A DNA stretch of 64,000 nt from Pogonophryne albipinna (GCA_028583405.1 CM053253.1:16038925-16102924); one strand, 5' to 3'; positions 1 through 15,942 are shown, numbered from the stretch's first letter. The notes: generated by a model not told the origin, from the sequence alone. A program made the numbers and translations.

Positions 1-220
1 CTGCAATCCAACGTTATCTCTGAGTCAATGACTAAGGGGTTAACCTGCAGGTCCTTCTTCTATTCCTGTAATATTGTTTTGCATAGTGTATGATGGAGGT
101 GGCACTTTTTTCCTGCGGCAATCATTTATTAGACTCAACTTGTCAACTTAAGTTAATTATTTTGAATACAGCTAAAATAATGATCAAATGTTCCATCTAT
201 GTCAAAACAGACAAGCACTA

Positions 221-262
221 GGAAAGAAAGAAAGATAGAAAGAAAGGTAGAAAGAAAGGATG
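221..262. repeat. (GAAA)n-like imperfect tetranucleotide repeat
   Basis: GAAA units are interrupted by GATA and GGTA variants. The run is purine-rich on the plus strand. It is short and degenerate, so it is probably an old microsatellite. Confidence 0.85.
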
Positions 263-1134
263 AATGAACAGAAGAAAGGAAAAATAAATACCAGACAGAA
301 GTATGCAGGCAACCAGGCAGACAGAAATAGGGGTGTATATAAGAGGGTTTACAGGTAGGAACCATGTGGCTACAGGCAGAGGTAGGACGCCATGGTCAGA
401 GTCCATATCCTGTGTCTTAATAATGCGTGCTGCGGCCTCAGGGGAATGGCAGCTTTAATGGGGAGGCAGTCTGCCACTGGTAAACACATGCTGGAGCTCA
501 GTGAAAACACTGCTGGCAAGGAATTAGGGTATTTCTGATAAGCATGAAAGCAGAATTGCCCTGAAATCATTGTTTGCTGTGTGTGTGGGGGGGTGTTTAT
601 GTGTGTTATGTGGAAACTCTCCCTGTTAAACATTTGTTTAGCTTGACATTAGTTTACCTCAACAGTCTGTTGGCTTAGTCAAGACTAAATGTAATCCCTT
701 TTCTGTTTATACCAAATCATCCCAGTTTCAGTATTAATTCATTGCAAACAGTCCGTTACATTTAATGGAAGAGTAAAACAAGTTCTCTACTGACACTATT
801 AGGCCCCCAGTTACTCATGCTGCAGATTTAGTCCCTGAATCCAGTGTAAAGCTATCAAGGAAATAATGATATTACATTTCACAGCGGCATTTCTACGCAG
901 TGAATGAGCCATGACACCAGCCGCATGAGGTAAGGAGTTGGCCTGGTACAGAGGTAGCTGAGGTTAAACGCTAAAGCAGAGGATGTGTCATTACTCCGAA
1001 AAACATTTGTCACGACTCCGGTCACTCTGTAGTGAGGTTTGTGTTAACATAATCACTTTTCCAGATTTCATAGATACATGCCATTTTTAGAAGTAGAGTG
1101 TTTGATGGACGGTACGTAAGTCAAGGTTCATAAA
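263..1134. other. Unique non-coding sequence
   Basis: I see no gene, transposon terminus or paired splice sites with an open frame. A GTAAGG donor-like site at about 928 has an acceptor-like site upstream, but all three frames between them contain stops. Confidence 0.5.
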
Positions 1135-1182
1135 AGAGGAGAGGAGAGGAGAGGAGAAGAGAAGAGAAGAGAAGAGAGGAGG
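1135..1182. repeat. Purine-rich GAGGA/GAAGA pentanucleotide repeat
   Basis: About five GAGGA-type units are followed by about four GAAGA-type units, all purines on the plus strand. The change of unit along the array suggests variant homogenisation by slippage. Confidence 0.85.
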
Positions 1183-1960
1183 GCCATGTGGTCCAAATCT
1201 GCTTCCTTAGTTTGATTGCTCTGGTCTGGCTCATCTAATCCAGGAAGAGCAGTGGAAAGTGTTTGGACATATCAAGAATCGACTAGCTGAGCCTGCTCCA
1301 CTTTCCTCCTGGGACTGCCAATGTGGTGGTGTGGTACCGGGAGATGGGGGAGAGGCGATGGAGGGGTTCACTAGGGGCAGTGGGAGGGGGGAGAGACTAG
1401 GTGTGGAAGGTTGCAATGGGGGACAGAGGGGAGGGTGCACTGTTCTCTCCCTAAGAAGTGCTAACTTGGACAGTGGGAGGAATTTTCTGTGGTTTACCCA
1501 ACGAGAGCTGCTCCATCTGTATAAACTGGAGCCTGCCAAATGTAGGCCCGCTCTCAATACACACACACACACTGCCAGAATGTCAACTCCCTGTCCAAAG
1601 AAGAGCACAGAAACTTAACTCCCTCATTACTCGCTCAGATATCTAGTGCTCAGATGCTTAGATAAAAAGTTGCAAAAGCACACACAGAACAGAGCTCACA
1701 CAAAAATACAGAAACACACACATACACACACTCAGTTCAGTGAGAAGGTGAGACCTGAGGCTCACCTCGCTGCAGAGTTTTTAGAAGAATTGTTTTTGCC
1801 TGTTCATCTGAAATGCTCTAATGACAGTGTGGAGACAGGGGTTATGTAAGTGTGAGCTACAAACCCACTCCACGCCATTTAGACATGACTCAGCTGGCCC
1901 AGCGCCTGTTTGCTTGCGTGTGTGTGTAAGGAAAGGGAGAGAAAAAGAGTGAGTGAGTGA

Positions 1961-2124
<164 letters not shown>

Positions 2125-2651
2125 AATACAGTGGGCATCAGATTTGTAAGAAAGAGAGAGAAAGGAGAAATGTTGAGTTGAGTGAGAGGTCCGGATTGTG
2201 TTTGCATGTTTTTTAGTCTGTGCATGTTGGGGGAGTCAGGGTTATAAGAAATAGGTTATTGACCATGCAGGAAATGAATTTGTATATTATTTACTTCTAA
2301 ATGAATAACATACCATCACACACTATTTGTGCAGGTATATTCACTAGAAGTGAATATTCAAGTGTGTGTGTATGTGTGACACACAGTGGCCCCTTAGTTT
2401 CCCAGCAAGGCTTGTAGCAGAGGACTGACATCTTTCCACAGGATATGAGAACTGTGTGATCATGCATGTGAGCTTTGAGTTCTGTGAAAAACATTCACTC
2501 TACAGCGCCTCCGTTCGAGCCTCAATTTGTATTAGTCTCTTCTAACTTACTCGTGTCTCTTTAAAACGTTGCTCTTCTTTTGCCAAGGGGGCAGGGTTGT
2601 ACTCTGTGAGTCACTGGGCTGTCCCTGGCACAGACAGACACACACAGATAA

Positions 2652-5349
<2,698 letters not shown>

Positions 5350-5371
5350 GGGGGGGGGGGGGGGGGGGGGG
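5350..5371. repeat. Poly-G run, about 22 nt
   Basis: About 22 consecutive G with G-rich flanks (GAGGG before, GAGAAGGGGG after). The tract could form a G-quadruplex on the plus strand and is prone to length miscalls. Confidence 0.95.
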
Positions 5372-6877
5372 AGAAGGGGGCTTGGAGTGAAGGCTGACAT
5401 ACAAAAAAGGAGGAATGGACGATTGAAGCTAATAATGTGGCACGCAATGAAATAAATAGGTAGGAAAGCGGAATCAGGGATTGATGGGAAGAAAGAAACT
5501 GGGTGGGAGGAACCCATAAAGTTACAGTGAATGAAGGAGACGGAGAGATATGCTCCTATACTTTTAAAAGTTAGTTGAATCTCTGGAGGTTTAATTGAAT
5601 TTGAAACGAGTGAGGAGGAAGAACGTTAGCAGAAGCTCTGGAAGGCTTTGCGCTAAAGATGAAGAGCCGGTGAATGACAGGAGAGAAGAGAGAGGAGACT
5701 CCATAACGGTAGCATACAGAGGAGTCCTGTGTGAGGAAAATATTCGGCCACACACAGGTAAATTGATCTCACGGGAGGGTGAATAATAGTGGAGTAAAAG
5801 CTACGAAAGAAAGGTATGGATTGGAAGCACTGAGGGATGAATGGAAAACGGAACAAAGCATAAAGACAAGGAGAAATGAGAGAAAAATAAGGAGTCGTAC
5901 AGGCAGAGGCAGAGAGAAAGAGACGAGCTGTGAAGTTGGACAGATGCAGAGCTTCTGCAGAAATAGAGAGAGGTTTAGGGTGGGCCCGGGCTGAGGGCTG
6001 TGAGGTGCAGGGTTCTCTCCAGAGCAAACAGAGGCTAACAGAGGGGCTGTTGTCTGGGTCAGGGTGGGCCAAGGGAGGGCACAGCAACACCGGGATGTGA
6101 AATGTGACAGATTATTTTAGGGCTCCAGCACAGGAGCCCTTCCCTGCTCTGAACCAGGTGTCAGGGTCAGGGGTCAAGGGCAGGACAGCAGAATCTAAAG
6201 CACCATTTGAAGTGGATTAGTTGGACTAGAGGCCATGTCATTTAATTTGTATGTGCCGTGTGCTTTCCAGGTCCAATTCCTGAAGACAGTTCAACCAAGG
6301 AAAAGGAGCTTTGTGATTTGCTCAAGTTACTGCTCACAGGCTACATAGAAAATGTCTATGAACCTTATGAATATCAATTCAATTGTGTTTCATTTGACCA
6401 ATATACAAATATGTGTTGTCTGTGTAATTACTGACAGAGCAGTCTATGGAATTCACATGTACATATATTCTTCATTGCATGTTGCCTTTTCACATTGACT
6501 TTTCCACCCTATTCTCCCAAAACACACTGCACTGGACATACAGTCCCTCTCAACCTTAGTCATCCTTGCCTTGTTTCTCAATATTCCAGTAGTTCAATGT
6601 TTTCAGTTGCTTTTCTACATAAAAACAGTACAAATGTACTTCCTCTTCCTCTCATCGGATGTGTGTTACTTATGAAATGATAGCAAATATTTGGGAAGTT
6701 AATACAAGAGTAAGAACACGTTAACTCCTGATGGTTAGTTTCACAATGTCTCTCATCAGTCATTCTGCTGTTGTGGTTTGCTTTCACAGATGATCACAAC
6801 CTCATCGTGCTTGCTGTCCTCCTCGTTCTTCCTCTTTGCTCCTCTTTTCCATACATCCCTCATAGTGCCCCACTTAC
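5372..6877. other. Purine-rich then mixed unique sequence
   Basis: Roughly 5450-5990 is strongly A/G-rich on the plus strand (repeated GAGAAG, AGAGAG, GAAAG). This produces a moderately long open frame without domain-like content. The remainder is unique, with no transposon ends or splice-flanked coding segment. Confidence 0.5.
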
Positions 6878-6908
6878 ACACCACCACCACCACCACCACC
6901 ACCACCAC
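6878..6908. repeat. (ACC)n trinucleotide microsatellite
   Basis: About ten ACC units. Translation gives poly-Thr in one frame and poly-Val on the other strand, with no coding context. Confidence 0.95.
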
Positions 6909-9900
6909 TTCTCCCCCACTTTCATTTCTCACATGCATCTTTGAAACAAACCTAGTCTCCAATTGTAAATTGGAGACCACCCCCCACCTGCACTCTGGTC
7001 TTGGCCTATCAGGATCAGGCAGAGGGCTGATTATGCAGGCAGCTGTCAGCCCTCTAAGGTGAGGCCCCCTAGGCGACAGTTCAACTGCTTCAGACTGAGG
7101 CTGTGCCACCGAGCCTGACAGTAGCAGGAACAACACAGAGAAAAGAATGCTAATGGATCAAATCAGATGAGAGCTGAGATGAGAGGAGAGAGCGCGGAGC
7201 AGAAGAGGAGGGCGCTGGCAGGCACTCCTGATCAGCTGTCATTCACACCAGGTCCTGTGTGTGTTGGCGTGTATTTGTTGTGCATGTTGGAGTGAGAAGC
7301 ACTGGCCGCCCAGGATTACGCCCCCAGTCACTGACATGTTTTCCCCTTCACCGTGCCTTGAAGTTTGAGAGATGAAGGGAGGGTGTGAACAGAGTGAGGG
7401 AGGCAAAGGCTGATAGGTAGAGGGATGGATGTGGGAGGCTATGTACAGTACACTGCTCTGTTCCTTTATTCTTCCATCTAACATGCCTTTCCCATCGTCT
7501 TACCACCCTGCATAACTCCACCTCTCTCTTTGACTATCTGTCTGCCTCGGAGCCATACCTTACTGCGGAAAAGGCAACATATCAAAACTTAACGGCACTT
7601 CCTTTTCTGAATAATGCTGAGTTCAATATTATTTTGTTTTGAACTTCACTCCAACGCTTGCTTCTTCTCTGCTCCAGGGCAAGCCCTTCATGGGGAGAGA
7701 AGACGAGATGCTTTAGCAGCATCACTTACGGGCAGTCAAACAGCCTCCTGTGTGGTGGGAGCTGCTGATTGAAACGTAGCAAGCTGAACACTTCAGTTCC
7801 TCTCTTTCCGATTTCTGAATGTCTGATTCCATTCGCCTCTGCAGGACTACAGACAGAAAGTTAAAGCCTACATGTGCATGTGTTCATGCCACGAGTGAAT
7901 AATGCATTCTGACAGCAGAGACAGATGGATATATGATCACCAGCTAAAGAGGATTGCTGTGACACTTAACTAGGAAGTGCTTGTCAAGTCATGTTAACTC
8001 CCAGCCATGAACTCACTGTAGATCTTTTTCAGCGTCGCCTCCATCGTCACCCACAATCAGGGTGCAGGAAAGTTTTAAATTACGTACAGAATTACCTGAA
8101 ATAGCAAACTGCCATTTCCGCAAACATCAACTGGAATGCCCTCAAACACAAACAGCTTGACTTGCCCCCACCCCAGTGCTCCATCTCCCCCCTCCTTATT
8201 ACCCCCACACTCACCCCATCCCTGGCAGATGGCTTTAATTAATATAGACATGATAACGAGATTCCCTGCGATTAATACACACAGCAGTTATGGATTTAAG
8301 TGCTAGGGATTCCAGATAATATGATTAACAGCAGTTGAAGTGGGGGCATCTGGCAGATGATTTGAAATGAAGGAGGGCTGGAGCGATTGCGAAATAAGTG
8401 TGTGAGAATTGTGAATGCACCGGTTGTGTGTATTTATTTTTGAGACTGTCAGAGACAGATAGTATAAGAATTCTGAGGCCCTTACGTAATGCAATCTTAA
8501 AGAGGGAGTTTTTATCCATTTGTAGTTGAGACGCCAGCTGTTCTCTGTGCCATAACATAGGCTACATGTTGGGGCAAACAGACAATAGATGGAGCCGCAT
8601 GGTATTTCACTTCATATCTGTATCTGTGTTTGTATTCTGATGATTATGCGAAAGATCTATCCCGTATTATTCATCGGGGAATATGCTGCAAATCCGACTT
8701 AATCTGAAAACCAAGTTGCTTTATACTTAAGATAAGAACGACTTAGCATAACCGTGTTTAAAAAGACAACAGGTCAGGTATTGAAAATGAACTGTTCATT
8801 ATTTGCATAGTAAATGCAAAGTGGCCTTACATCTGTTGCTGGAGTCTTTTAGCAGAAACAAAGTATAATAGATGACACAGATGCAAAGTGCATCGGGGAC
8901 AACTGTCGTGTCCCGTTTCGTAGTAACTGCTAGAACTTCATTTTCATTTGACTCTCAGCTATTAACAAATTCCTCTAAACAAAATGTAAAGCAATAAAGA
9001 AAAAAGTACAAGTTAGAGTGAGTGAAGAGTTTTAAGGAAGTTGAGAATTTATTTTGATGGTTCCTCTTTGGAGAAAGTCCCTCTGTGCGTCTACATTCAG
9101 CCGTTATATTGACTGTAGCGTGTACAGATTTTTCACACGTGTTGCCTGTATGAACACTCGAGAAACTTAAGCCATATGGTGCACAGTGAAGTCCTCTGCC
9201 CTAACCTTCTGTCTATGTTTACACTCATGGCTACGTGGCCGATATGTGTATTTGCTGGCATTTAGAAATGTGTAACCATGAAGGGGGGCCTAGCTCAAAC
9301 AAACACAACTGAGTAGACACAACTGCTCCTCCTGGGGTTAATGGAGAAGTCAATCTCTGGCTTATTACACCTGTATGGAGTGTGTCTCCACACATCAGTC
9401 ACACTTCAGAGGAAGCCTGCACACTTGCACTGTGACGCAAAATAAGATGCACCCTACAGATAAACCCAACCAAACCCCAAGGGGAGTATTGTGTTTGGAA
9501 GAGTTTGTGCATGTTTTATTGTGCATATCTTTGTGTTTCACTTTCAACTATGTCATGACAAAACGTCCAAACTATAATAATTGTGGTCAAAACATCATTC
9601 CAGAAAGGAGAATTTCTCTGTAGTTCAAAATTAGGGTGTGTGACTTCTCGTTACAGTGGAATTGTGAAGCGAAACCAGGATCCTTAAGAGATTTTTTATT
9701 CCATTAAATTAGGGATTTGTTTCTTTTTCTTTTTTGTAATAACTTACCCTTAACCTAGGATGGCCTAGTTAATAGTATGGGCCGTTGTTGTGATGTGAAG
9801 CCTGTGCAAGATTTGATACTTTATTTGTTGAACATGATAGTAGACTGAATGTCTTTTGGTCCTGGACAGTTCAGATAAATCAGCACATTTGGTGATCCAT

Positions 9901-11599
9901 CTTGGGCTGTGAAAAATTACCTAGTTTACATTTTTTTTATCAGATGCAGCCCTACTTTGTACCATAACACCGTAAATAATGAAAGTCACGGAGAAGCCAA
10001 TGTTTCAAGGGTGCTCTGACTGAGGATTTCAGTACATATTATTTAGTAATGCTTGCTGAATTTGTGGATGATGAAAACAAATATTCTGGACTTCTTCTTC
10101 AAGGCAGTGAACATGAGCAGGAGCTTCAGCCTAATGTTAAATCAGAACTGAAAAGCATGTATTGCTGTGTTTAGTTGCAGAAAGGAACACAACCTTGCAG
10201 TCAGGGTAAATCATATTTGCTGCTTCGTTTTTAGTCAACATGATGTTTTTTTCCCTCACTTGCTTTCCTCTCCCCAGCCTCTCTTTTGCAGTCAAGCAGA
10301 CACAGTAAAAAGAGTGAGGGAGAGTAATTTGACAAAGAAAGGGTAGAAGTTGGCACTGAAAGTGAATCAAGGGAGCAAAAGCAAACAGAGGAAGGAAGGA
10401 GTGGGAAGGGGGTGAGGGAGAAAGTGGAGGAGGGAAGTTAGTGGGGGAGGAAAAGGGAATGGGAGAAAGGATGAGGAGGTGAAGCTGTGAGCCGAGTGCG
10501 GACGGACTCCAATGAAAACAGAGTGTCAGATGTAACGTTTGTGCAGAGAGAGACTGCTTATAATGATCCACTTCTTGACCACGAGTGAGTAGACCCTCAG
10601 GTTAAGAACCCTAATTGCACAAAGGCAGATGGAGATTATAGTACAACAGAAAAGGATAAAATGTCATTGAAATATCACTAACATTGTCTTTTCAAACAAA
10701 ATTGAGCAATTGGAGACTCCTAGACACACAAAAGGACTGTCCTACTGTGTCACGTATGTCCCAGCACACACCAGCATATATATGCATACACATAGCACAC
10801 GAGTACATCAATGCACATCCAGGGTCATGTTAGCTGCAACCGCTGCGACAGAAGAGCAAGACAACCCGCTCTGCTTCCTGTTTTTCTGGAAATGAAACTA
10901 TGTCAAAGGCAATAATGCTGGCAGTACGAACACTGGCAGTTAGAAACTGATCCCTAAAGCTCGTATCAAATCCAAATCCAAGACGCACATATGTTGCAAA
11001 CGCACACACCATTTTTAAAACAGGGACAGGACTCAACAGGGGTTCTCCTAATCACTGGCAGTGAATACAAACAAGACTTGTGAATAGGGATTTTATCTAT
11101 GAATCCCTCTCTTTGCAAACGTGCTACCCATCACTGCCTCCAGCCTCCAGGCCAGGCAGCAGTGAGGCTGTAACAGAGGGAATACAAACTGACCCTACAG
11201 ACCTTTAGGAACACATCACTCCAGGGTCCCAAAATAAAAAGTGTAGCTGAGATATATGATGACTCTCAGGGGAATCAATGGAGAACAGGCAGGGTTACCT
11301 TTAAAACAAAACAAAAAAAGTAATATAGAAGACAACTATTTATTCTGAAAAATAAATAACACATTCTTTCTTTAAGTATATTTAAAGCAAAATTACAAAC
11401 ATTTCATGTGAACACATTTCGGTTATTTGCTGATTTCTTTAGTCACTGTAGTTTGCTATATATTATCATATATTAATTGTCCTGAGTATTTTGTTTTTTA
11501 ACTTTTAATGTTCTTTAATATTAATTTTGATGTAAATACTTGCCTTTATTCTTTTTTAATGCTAAATAGTTTGATAACAGTAATTCGTTTTTATTTTTG
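6909..11599. other. Unique non-coding sequence, including AT-rich possible regulatory stretches
   Basis: A small perfect hairpin sits at 6955-6977 (10-bp arms, 3-nt loop). Around 8225-8480 there is low-repeat sequence with several ATTA-type homeodomain cores, the texture often seen in conserved non-coding elements, but conservation cannot be assessed here. A weak minus-strand exon candidate at 7504-7562 is discussed as a finding. No transposon termini seen. Confidence 0.4.
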
Positions 11600-11713
11600 G
11601 CCCACTATTACAACTTATTTTCTTAGATTGTATGTTTGTACCACCACACACCAATACACATTCCTTGTATGTGTAAACGTCCCTGGCAATAAACTTTATT
11701 CTGATTCTTCTAT
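11600..11713 (+). mobile_element. 3' tail of a non-LTR retrotransposon (L2/CR1/Rex1-like)
   Basis: The segment ends in a 'cttgtatgtgtaaacgt...cctggcaataaa' arrangement followed by a TTCTGATTC-type tail. From memory, this is the typical 3' end of fish L2/CR1/Rex1-like LINEs, which finish in short tandem ATTCTG-like repeats rather than poly-A. The 100-150 bp upstream is AT-rich and could be 3' UTR of the same copy. No reverse transcriptase frame precedes it, so it would be a 5'-truncated insertion, which is usual for LINEs. The exact clade is not resolved. Confidence 0.6.
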
Positions 11714-11723
11714 GAGTTATTTT

Positions 11724-11737
11724 TGTGTGTGTGTGTG

Positions 11738-11817
<80 letters not shown>
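11724..11817. repeat. (TG)n microsatellite directly after the LINE tail
   Basis: About 94 bp of TG with one interruption (TGTTGT) near 11738. It begins about 10 bp after the LINE 3' tail, so it may have grown from repeat sequence at the insertion's end. Confidence 0.97.
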
Positions 11818-11819
<2 letters not shown>

Positions 11820-11866
11820 AAAGGGTAGCAGGATCTTGAAGTAGTTGCTGAACCCTAACCCTAAAC

Positions 11867-13929
11867 CTTACTCACTACACAGCAGAAGATGTGTTGCTAA
11901 GGACATCTGTTTGTTTTTTCACACTCTCTGCCCCCCCCATATACACACCCATGCACAATAACTACCACCAAGATACAAAAACACATAAACATTTAGGCGC
12001 AGACTTGAAGCAGTTCTTGTAGGAATTTCAGCTAGCATACACAGAACTTGACATGTATGTAATGTGAACATGTTCTGCCTGTTGCTGCTGTTCTGCCCTT
12101 TATGTGCTGCACTGTACTTGTCTGGTAGAAATGTAAAGTTAGGTGTTATTTCTAGTGATGTTTCCCATAAGCCCTCACATGAACATCGCCAGCCACCATT
12201 CAATTCTAAGACCCCCGTGGGGCTCACTCAGTTTTGGCCCCCAGTAGCCCTTCGCTCATTGACCCCTACACGTATCCCCTGGCCCCTATAGGCGGTGAGG
12301 GATTGTACAGGAGACAGGGTCTGAGTGGGGAAGAGAAAGAGGGGGGGGTCAGCGGCAATAGAGAGGAGCACTTCTTCAGGAAAAGCATTAAAGAGGCAGG
12401 TATTGATTTGGGATTTTAAATGTTTTTCGCAGTGATATATCCAATTAGCCTCTGAACCCTCTATGGGTAAAGCACGGGCTCCCCTGAGGCTGAGGAGAGG
12501 GCCACTATAACACTTTTCCTCAGGCTCCCTCAAATGATAAGAAATAGATAATACATGTTAAAATGAAGAATCATGCAGGTGATGTAGGCATGTGGAAGTA
12601 TTCATTCCACACTTGCAAAACTCAACCCTTTTCCCATTCATGGCTCTTTTTGATTTGCATCTGTTTTTATCAAGCTCTCCGATCTGGGCTGTGTGTGACA
12701 TGGTGACTTGTTCAGGCAGCGCGGACAGCTCCTGGATATTGGTAAGCTTTAATTCTCTCTACACATCCATGTCCCCCCCCCCACCTCCTCTTCCTCCACC
12801 TCCTCCCCCTCCTTCCCCGGCTCAATCGATGGTAAGTTATTTAGCAGATAAAAGAGTTGGATCAATCCAGCAGCACATATCAGAGTGCCAGCAACTTGTG
12901 TATATTATCTGGCGTGTGTGTACTGTGTAACAGAGAGAGGGAGGTTGTGTGTGTGTCTGTGCCGATGGCCTGAGCATATGTGTCTGTACCTGGATATGTG
13001 AGCATGTGTGTATTTGTAGTTAAACCGTAGCCTAGAGAACAGTCTCTATCCTGCCTCTATCAACGTTTGAGTGTGTGTGCTTGCTCAAGTGTGCATACCC
13101 GCATGTCACTGCTACTATGTCAAACCCATATGAAAGAGATACCGAGAGGAAACGGGGGGTGTGTGTCCTTGGCTGTTGAACGACAGTCACCTTTTTCCTT
13201 CTGCATTTACAGACGACTTGCTGCAGTGTTCAGGCCTATTGTAAATATATCATTTGATTCCATTTGTCAGTAGGTGTCTGAATTGAGGCAATTAAATTGA
13301 ATAAGTGGGTAAGGCTTAACACCTGTGTGGTAACATGGCTCGCACTTACAGACAAAGTGCTGTTTATAATCAGAAGAGTAATGTGAAAGGGACAGAGAGA
13401 AAGAGCAGGAAATTGAAGAGCACAAACGCACGCCAAAGTGGGACAGAAAGATGGAATGATCCCGAAGAGGGGAGCGAGGGACAAGATGTTCATTTGAATG
13501 TTACGAAATCGAGGACGAAAATATTGTTTTATGCCAGAGAAGGAATTACTTGGAATAATGTGATAACTCAAAGCAAATGTAGTGATCAAGGTTCAGTTAT
13601 AGGAGGAGCTGTGCTGAATACAAACAGTGGGGAAAAGTATTTTAGGTCCTCAGAGAAAGTCAACATTAACAAGGTCAAAGGTGAACAACTGTAAATGTCA
13701 AAGGTCACTACCAGATACACAAAGACCTGTACATCATCACTAGCACATAGATTTACTCAAGCACACAAAAGCCCTATTTATATATTTATAGGACTGTGAT
13801 AATTCATTTCTGATGTTTTTTCCAGGCCTTACAAAGCGGTTATAAAAAATGAGACTTAAAAGCTGCCCCATGTTTGTATGCGTGTCCTAATTGCCTAAAA
13901 CAAAGTGTCCTAAAAAAAGAACAAAACAT
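11867..13929. other. Unique non-coding sequence with a pyrimidine tract
   Basis: A poly-C and CCT-rich tract lies at about 12774-12820. Donor-like GTAAG sites follow at 12739 and 12830 without convincing acceptors. Just before this block (11852-11865) are two telomere-like CCCTAA units, too few to call an interstitial telomere. No gene recognised. Confidence 0.45.
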
Positions 13930-13930
13930 A

Positions 13931-13963
<33 letters not shown>

Positions 13964-13969
13964 CACACA
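13930..13969. repeat. (CA)n short microsatellite
   Basis: About 40 bp of CA with one A-rich interruption (CAAACA) near 13946-13950. Confidence 0.95.
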
Positions 13970-14365
13970 TATGCATGCATTAGAATACAAGCATGCCTGC
14001 ACCATTACACAATCGCACGCACGCACACCACACACAGACAAACACACACTTGAGATTATGTGAGTCATTGCATTGCCCAGCGGGGCCTGGGGAGCTGGGG
14101 ATTTCCACACTGAGAAAAACAGGTGACATCTGCCCAGCTCTCTTACAAATCTATGTATGGTACAGCTGCTCTATGTGCAGTAAAACCTGCAAATATAGGA
14201 CAGGTAAAAATAATCTCTTATATTATCTCTATGAGAGAGAAAGAGAGAGGAAGACAGAACAAGTAGCGTGAAAGTAGTCAGAGGTCATTAAAGCAGCCAA
14301 AGGGCACTTGCCACAATTCACTAAATCAGCTCAACAGCTGAGACACACCTGCTAATGTGATTACA

Positions 14366-14385
14366 CCCCCCCCCCCCCCCCCCCC
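14366..14385. repeat. Poly-C run, about 20 nt
   Basis: Twenty consecutive C. On the minus strand this is poly-G with G-quadruplex potential. Length may be misestimated. Confidence 0.95.
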
Positions 14386-14611
14386 TCGGAGATTCAGCCT
14401 GGTGCTTACCCATACACACAGTTGAGATGGCCATGCGTGGCCTGTTTTCACCTCAAATAAAGTTCACAAAGACCGTACACAAATCAATAAACAACATCCT
14501 AGCTTAGCACCAAACATAGCCTGGCATCTCTTCCTGTCTCCCAGCTTGGGTTTCAAACACCGTCTTCTATCTTCCTTTCAAGTGACATGCAGAGCTTTTA
14601 GGCTGTCTTAC

Positions 14612-14635
14612 CTGTTTTACCAGTTTGTCTTTCTT
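14612..14635 (-). CDS. Possible 24-nt microexon (unidentified gene)
   Basis: On the minus strand a 24-nt segment is preceded by a pyrimidine-rich acceptor (GTGTGTCTCCCTCCCTACACTAG, trailing part shown only in outline: CTCCCTCCC then CACTAG) and followed by a good donor, CAG|GTAAGA. One frame reads KKDKLVKQ, and 24 is a multiple of three, so inclusion would keep frame. Vertebrate neuronal genes use many 3-27 nt microexons of this kind. I do not recognise the peptide or the parent gene. Splice-like pairs this short arise by chance in 64 kb, so this is a hypothesis resting on sequence shape alone. Flanking exons are not visible nearby. Confidence 0.2.
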
Positions 14636-15885
14636 CTAGTGTAGGGAGGGAGACACACTGGATGATTATCAGGCCAAAACTATATTTGGCCTTTCTGACA
14701 GGCCCTACAGATGTCAGGGATTGGAAATCCCCCATCTCAGGCTTAGGTCTGATGTTAAGATTTCATTGTGTTAAGTGCAAGAACTTTTCAAATTAACAAC
14801 CATGAACTAAACCTGCAACAAGCATATTATTTACTTTTTGGGAGATTACAGGAGGCAAACAGATGAGTTTACAGAGCAATGTAAAAGTATAAAATGCTTA
14901 AGAAAAGCATAGATTCTCAACCAATTTGAGGTTACATAATATTCATGATTAATACAAATGATATAACAACATATTTGTTTTCTAATCTATATTTTCTACA
15001 TAGTTGTATTGGAGAAAATTAAATCAGTTTGACAGTTGACCTGTCTTTTAATCTGAAAAAATCCATCTATGCTTGTTGAAAATGTAAATATGCTGCACTT
15101 GAAGTTTATGGGTTTCTCTCAACTAAGTGCGTTACTCAAAATCTATTTTGGCTAGTGTGGGTAGTGCATAATATTGGATAATGCTAGCTCCATCAAAACG
15201 TAATGACAATAATGTAAAATATCAGAAGTCAGCAGGACAACATCAAGTACGACCAATTAATCGAGTCAATATATTAACACAAAAGTATTGCCTAATGCAA
15301 AGCAAATATGTCATCAAGAGCTGCATTCTTCTATATTTGACCGTCCATTTAGTGGCATACTTGCACAGCTACTCATCCCCCTGTGCACCTGTTTTCTGTG
15401 TCCATCTGTCCATGCAGCCACCTGGGGTGGACAGCAGAGACACCAGGGCTGTGCATCGATGTATGTGTCTGTGGTGCGCAGAGAGATGTGCAGTGTGGGA
15501 ATGGTTATCGGGGAGTGTTTGACACAGACCAATATTATTCATCCCGGACAATATCCTAAAATGGCTAATTATACAGACCAATTAGCGGGATAATTAGACA
15601 AATATCTAAGCAGACAATCTATTGGCTGGGGAAAATCGATACTGGGAAAAGATAGTGGCAGAGATTAGGATTTACCTTTTATAATCTCACCTGCTCTCCA
15701 TTACTGCACATGAGGCTAAGAGACACACTCATAGTTTTGAACCTGCCAGTAACGCTAAGGCCATGAGCCTCGAATTAAACCTTTCAATCTTTGAATTTTC
15801 AATTTGGCACATTTCCCTATCGAACAAGTTCCTTTCTTTGGAGATGTTGAACGATAATTTGAGTGTTTCCTCTAGGCGTATTAGC

Positions 15886-15887
<2 letters not shown>
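14636..15887. other. Unique AT-rich sequence with clustered ATTA cores
   Basis: No gene or mobile element. Around 15535-15610, TAATTA/CAATTAG/TAATTAG motifs are closely spaced, compatible with a homeodomain-bound enhancer but unproven. Confidence 0.4.

Positions 15888-15942
<55 letters not shown>
15888..15942. repeat. (TG)n passing into (GC)n
   Basis: About 47 bp of TG followed by about 8 bp of alternating GC. Both are purine-pyrimidine alternations and could adopt Z-DNA. Confidence 0.95.

Noticed and set aside
880..935. Acceptor-donor pair around 882 and 928
   Set aside because: All three frames between them contain stop codons.
11852..11865. CCCTAA telomere-like repeat
   Set aside because: Only about two units, expected by chance in 64 kb.
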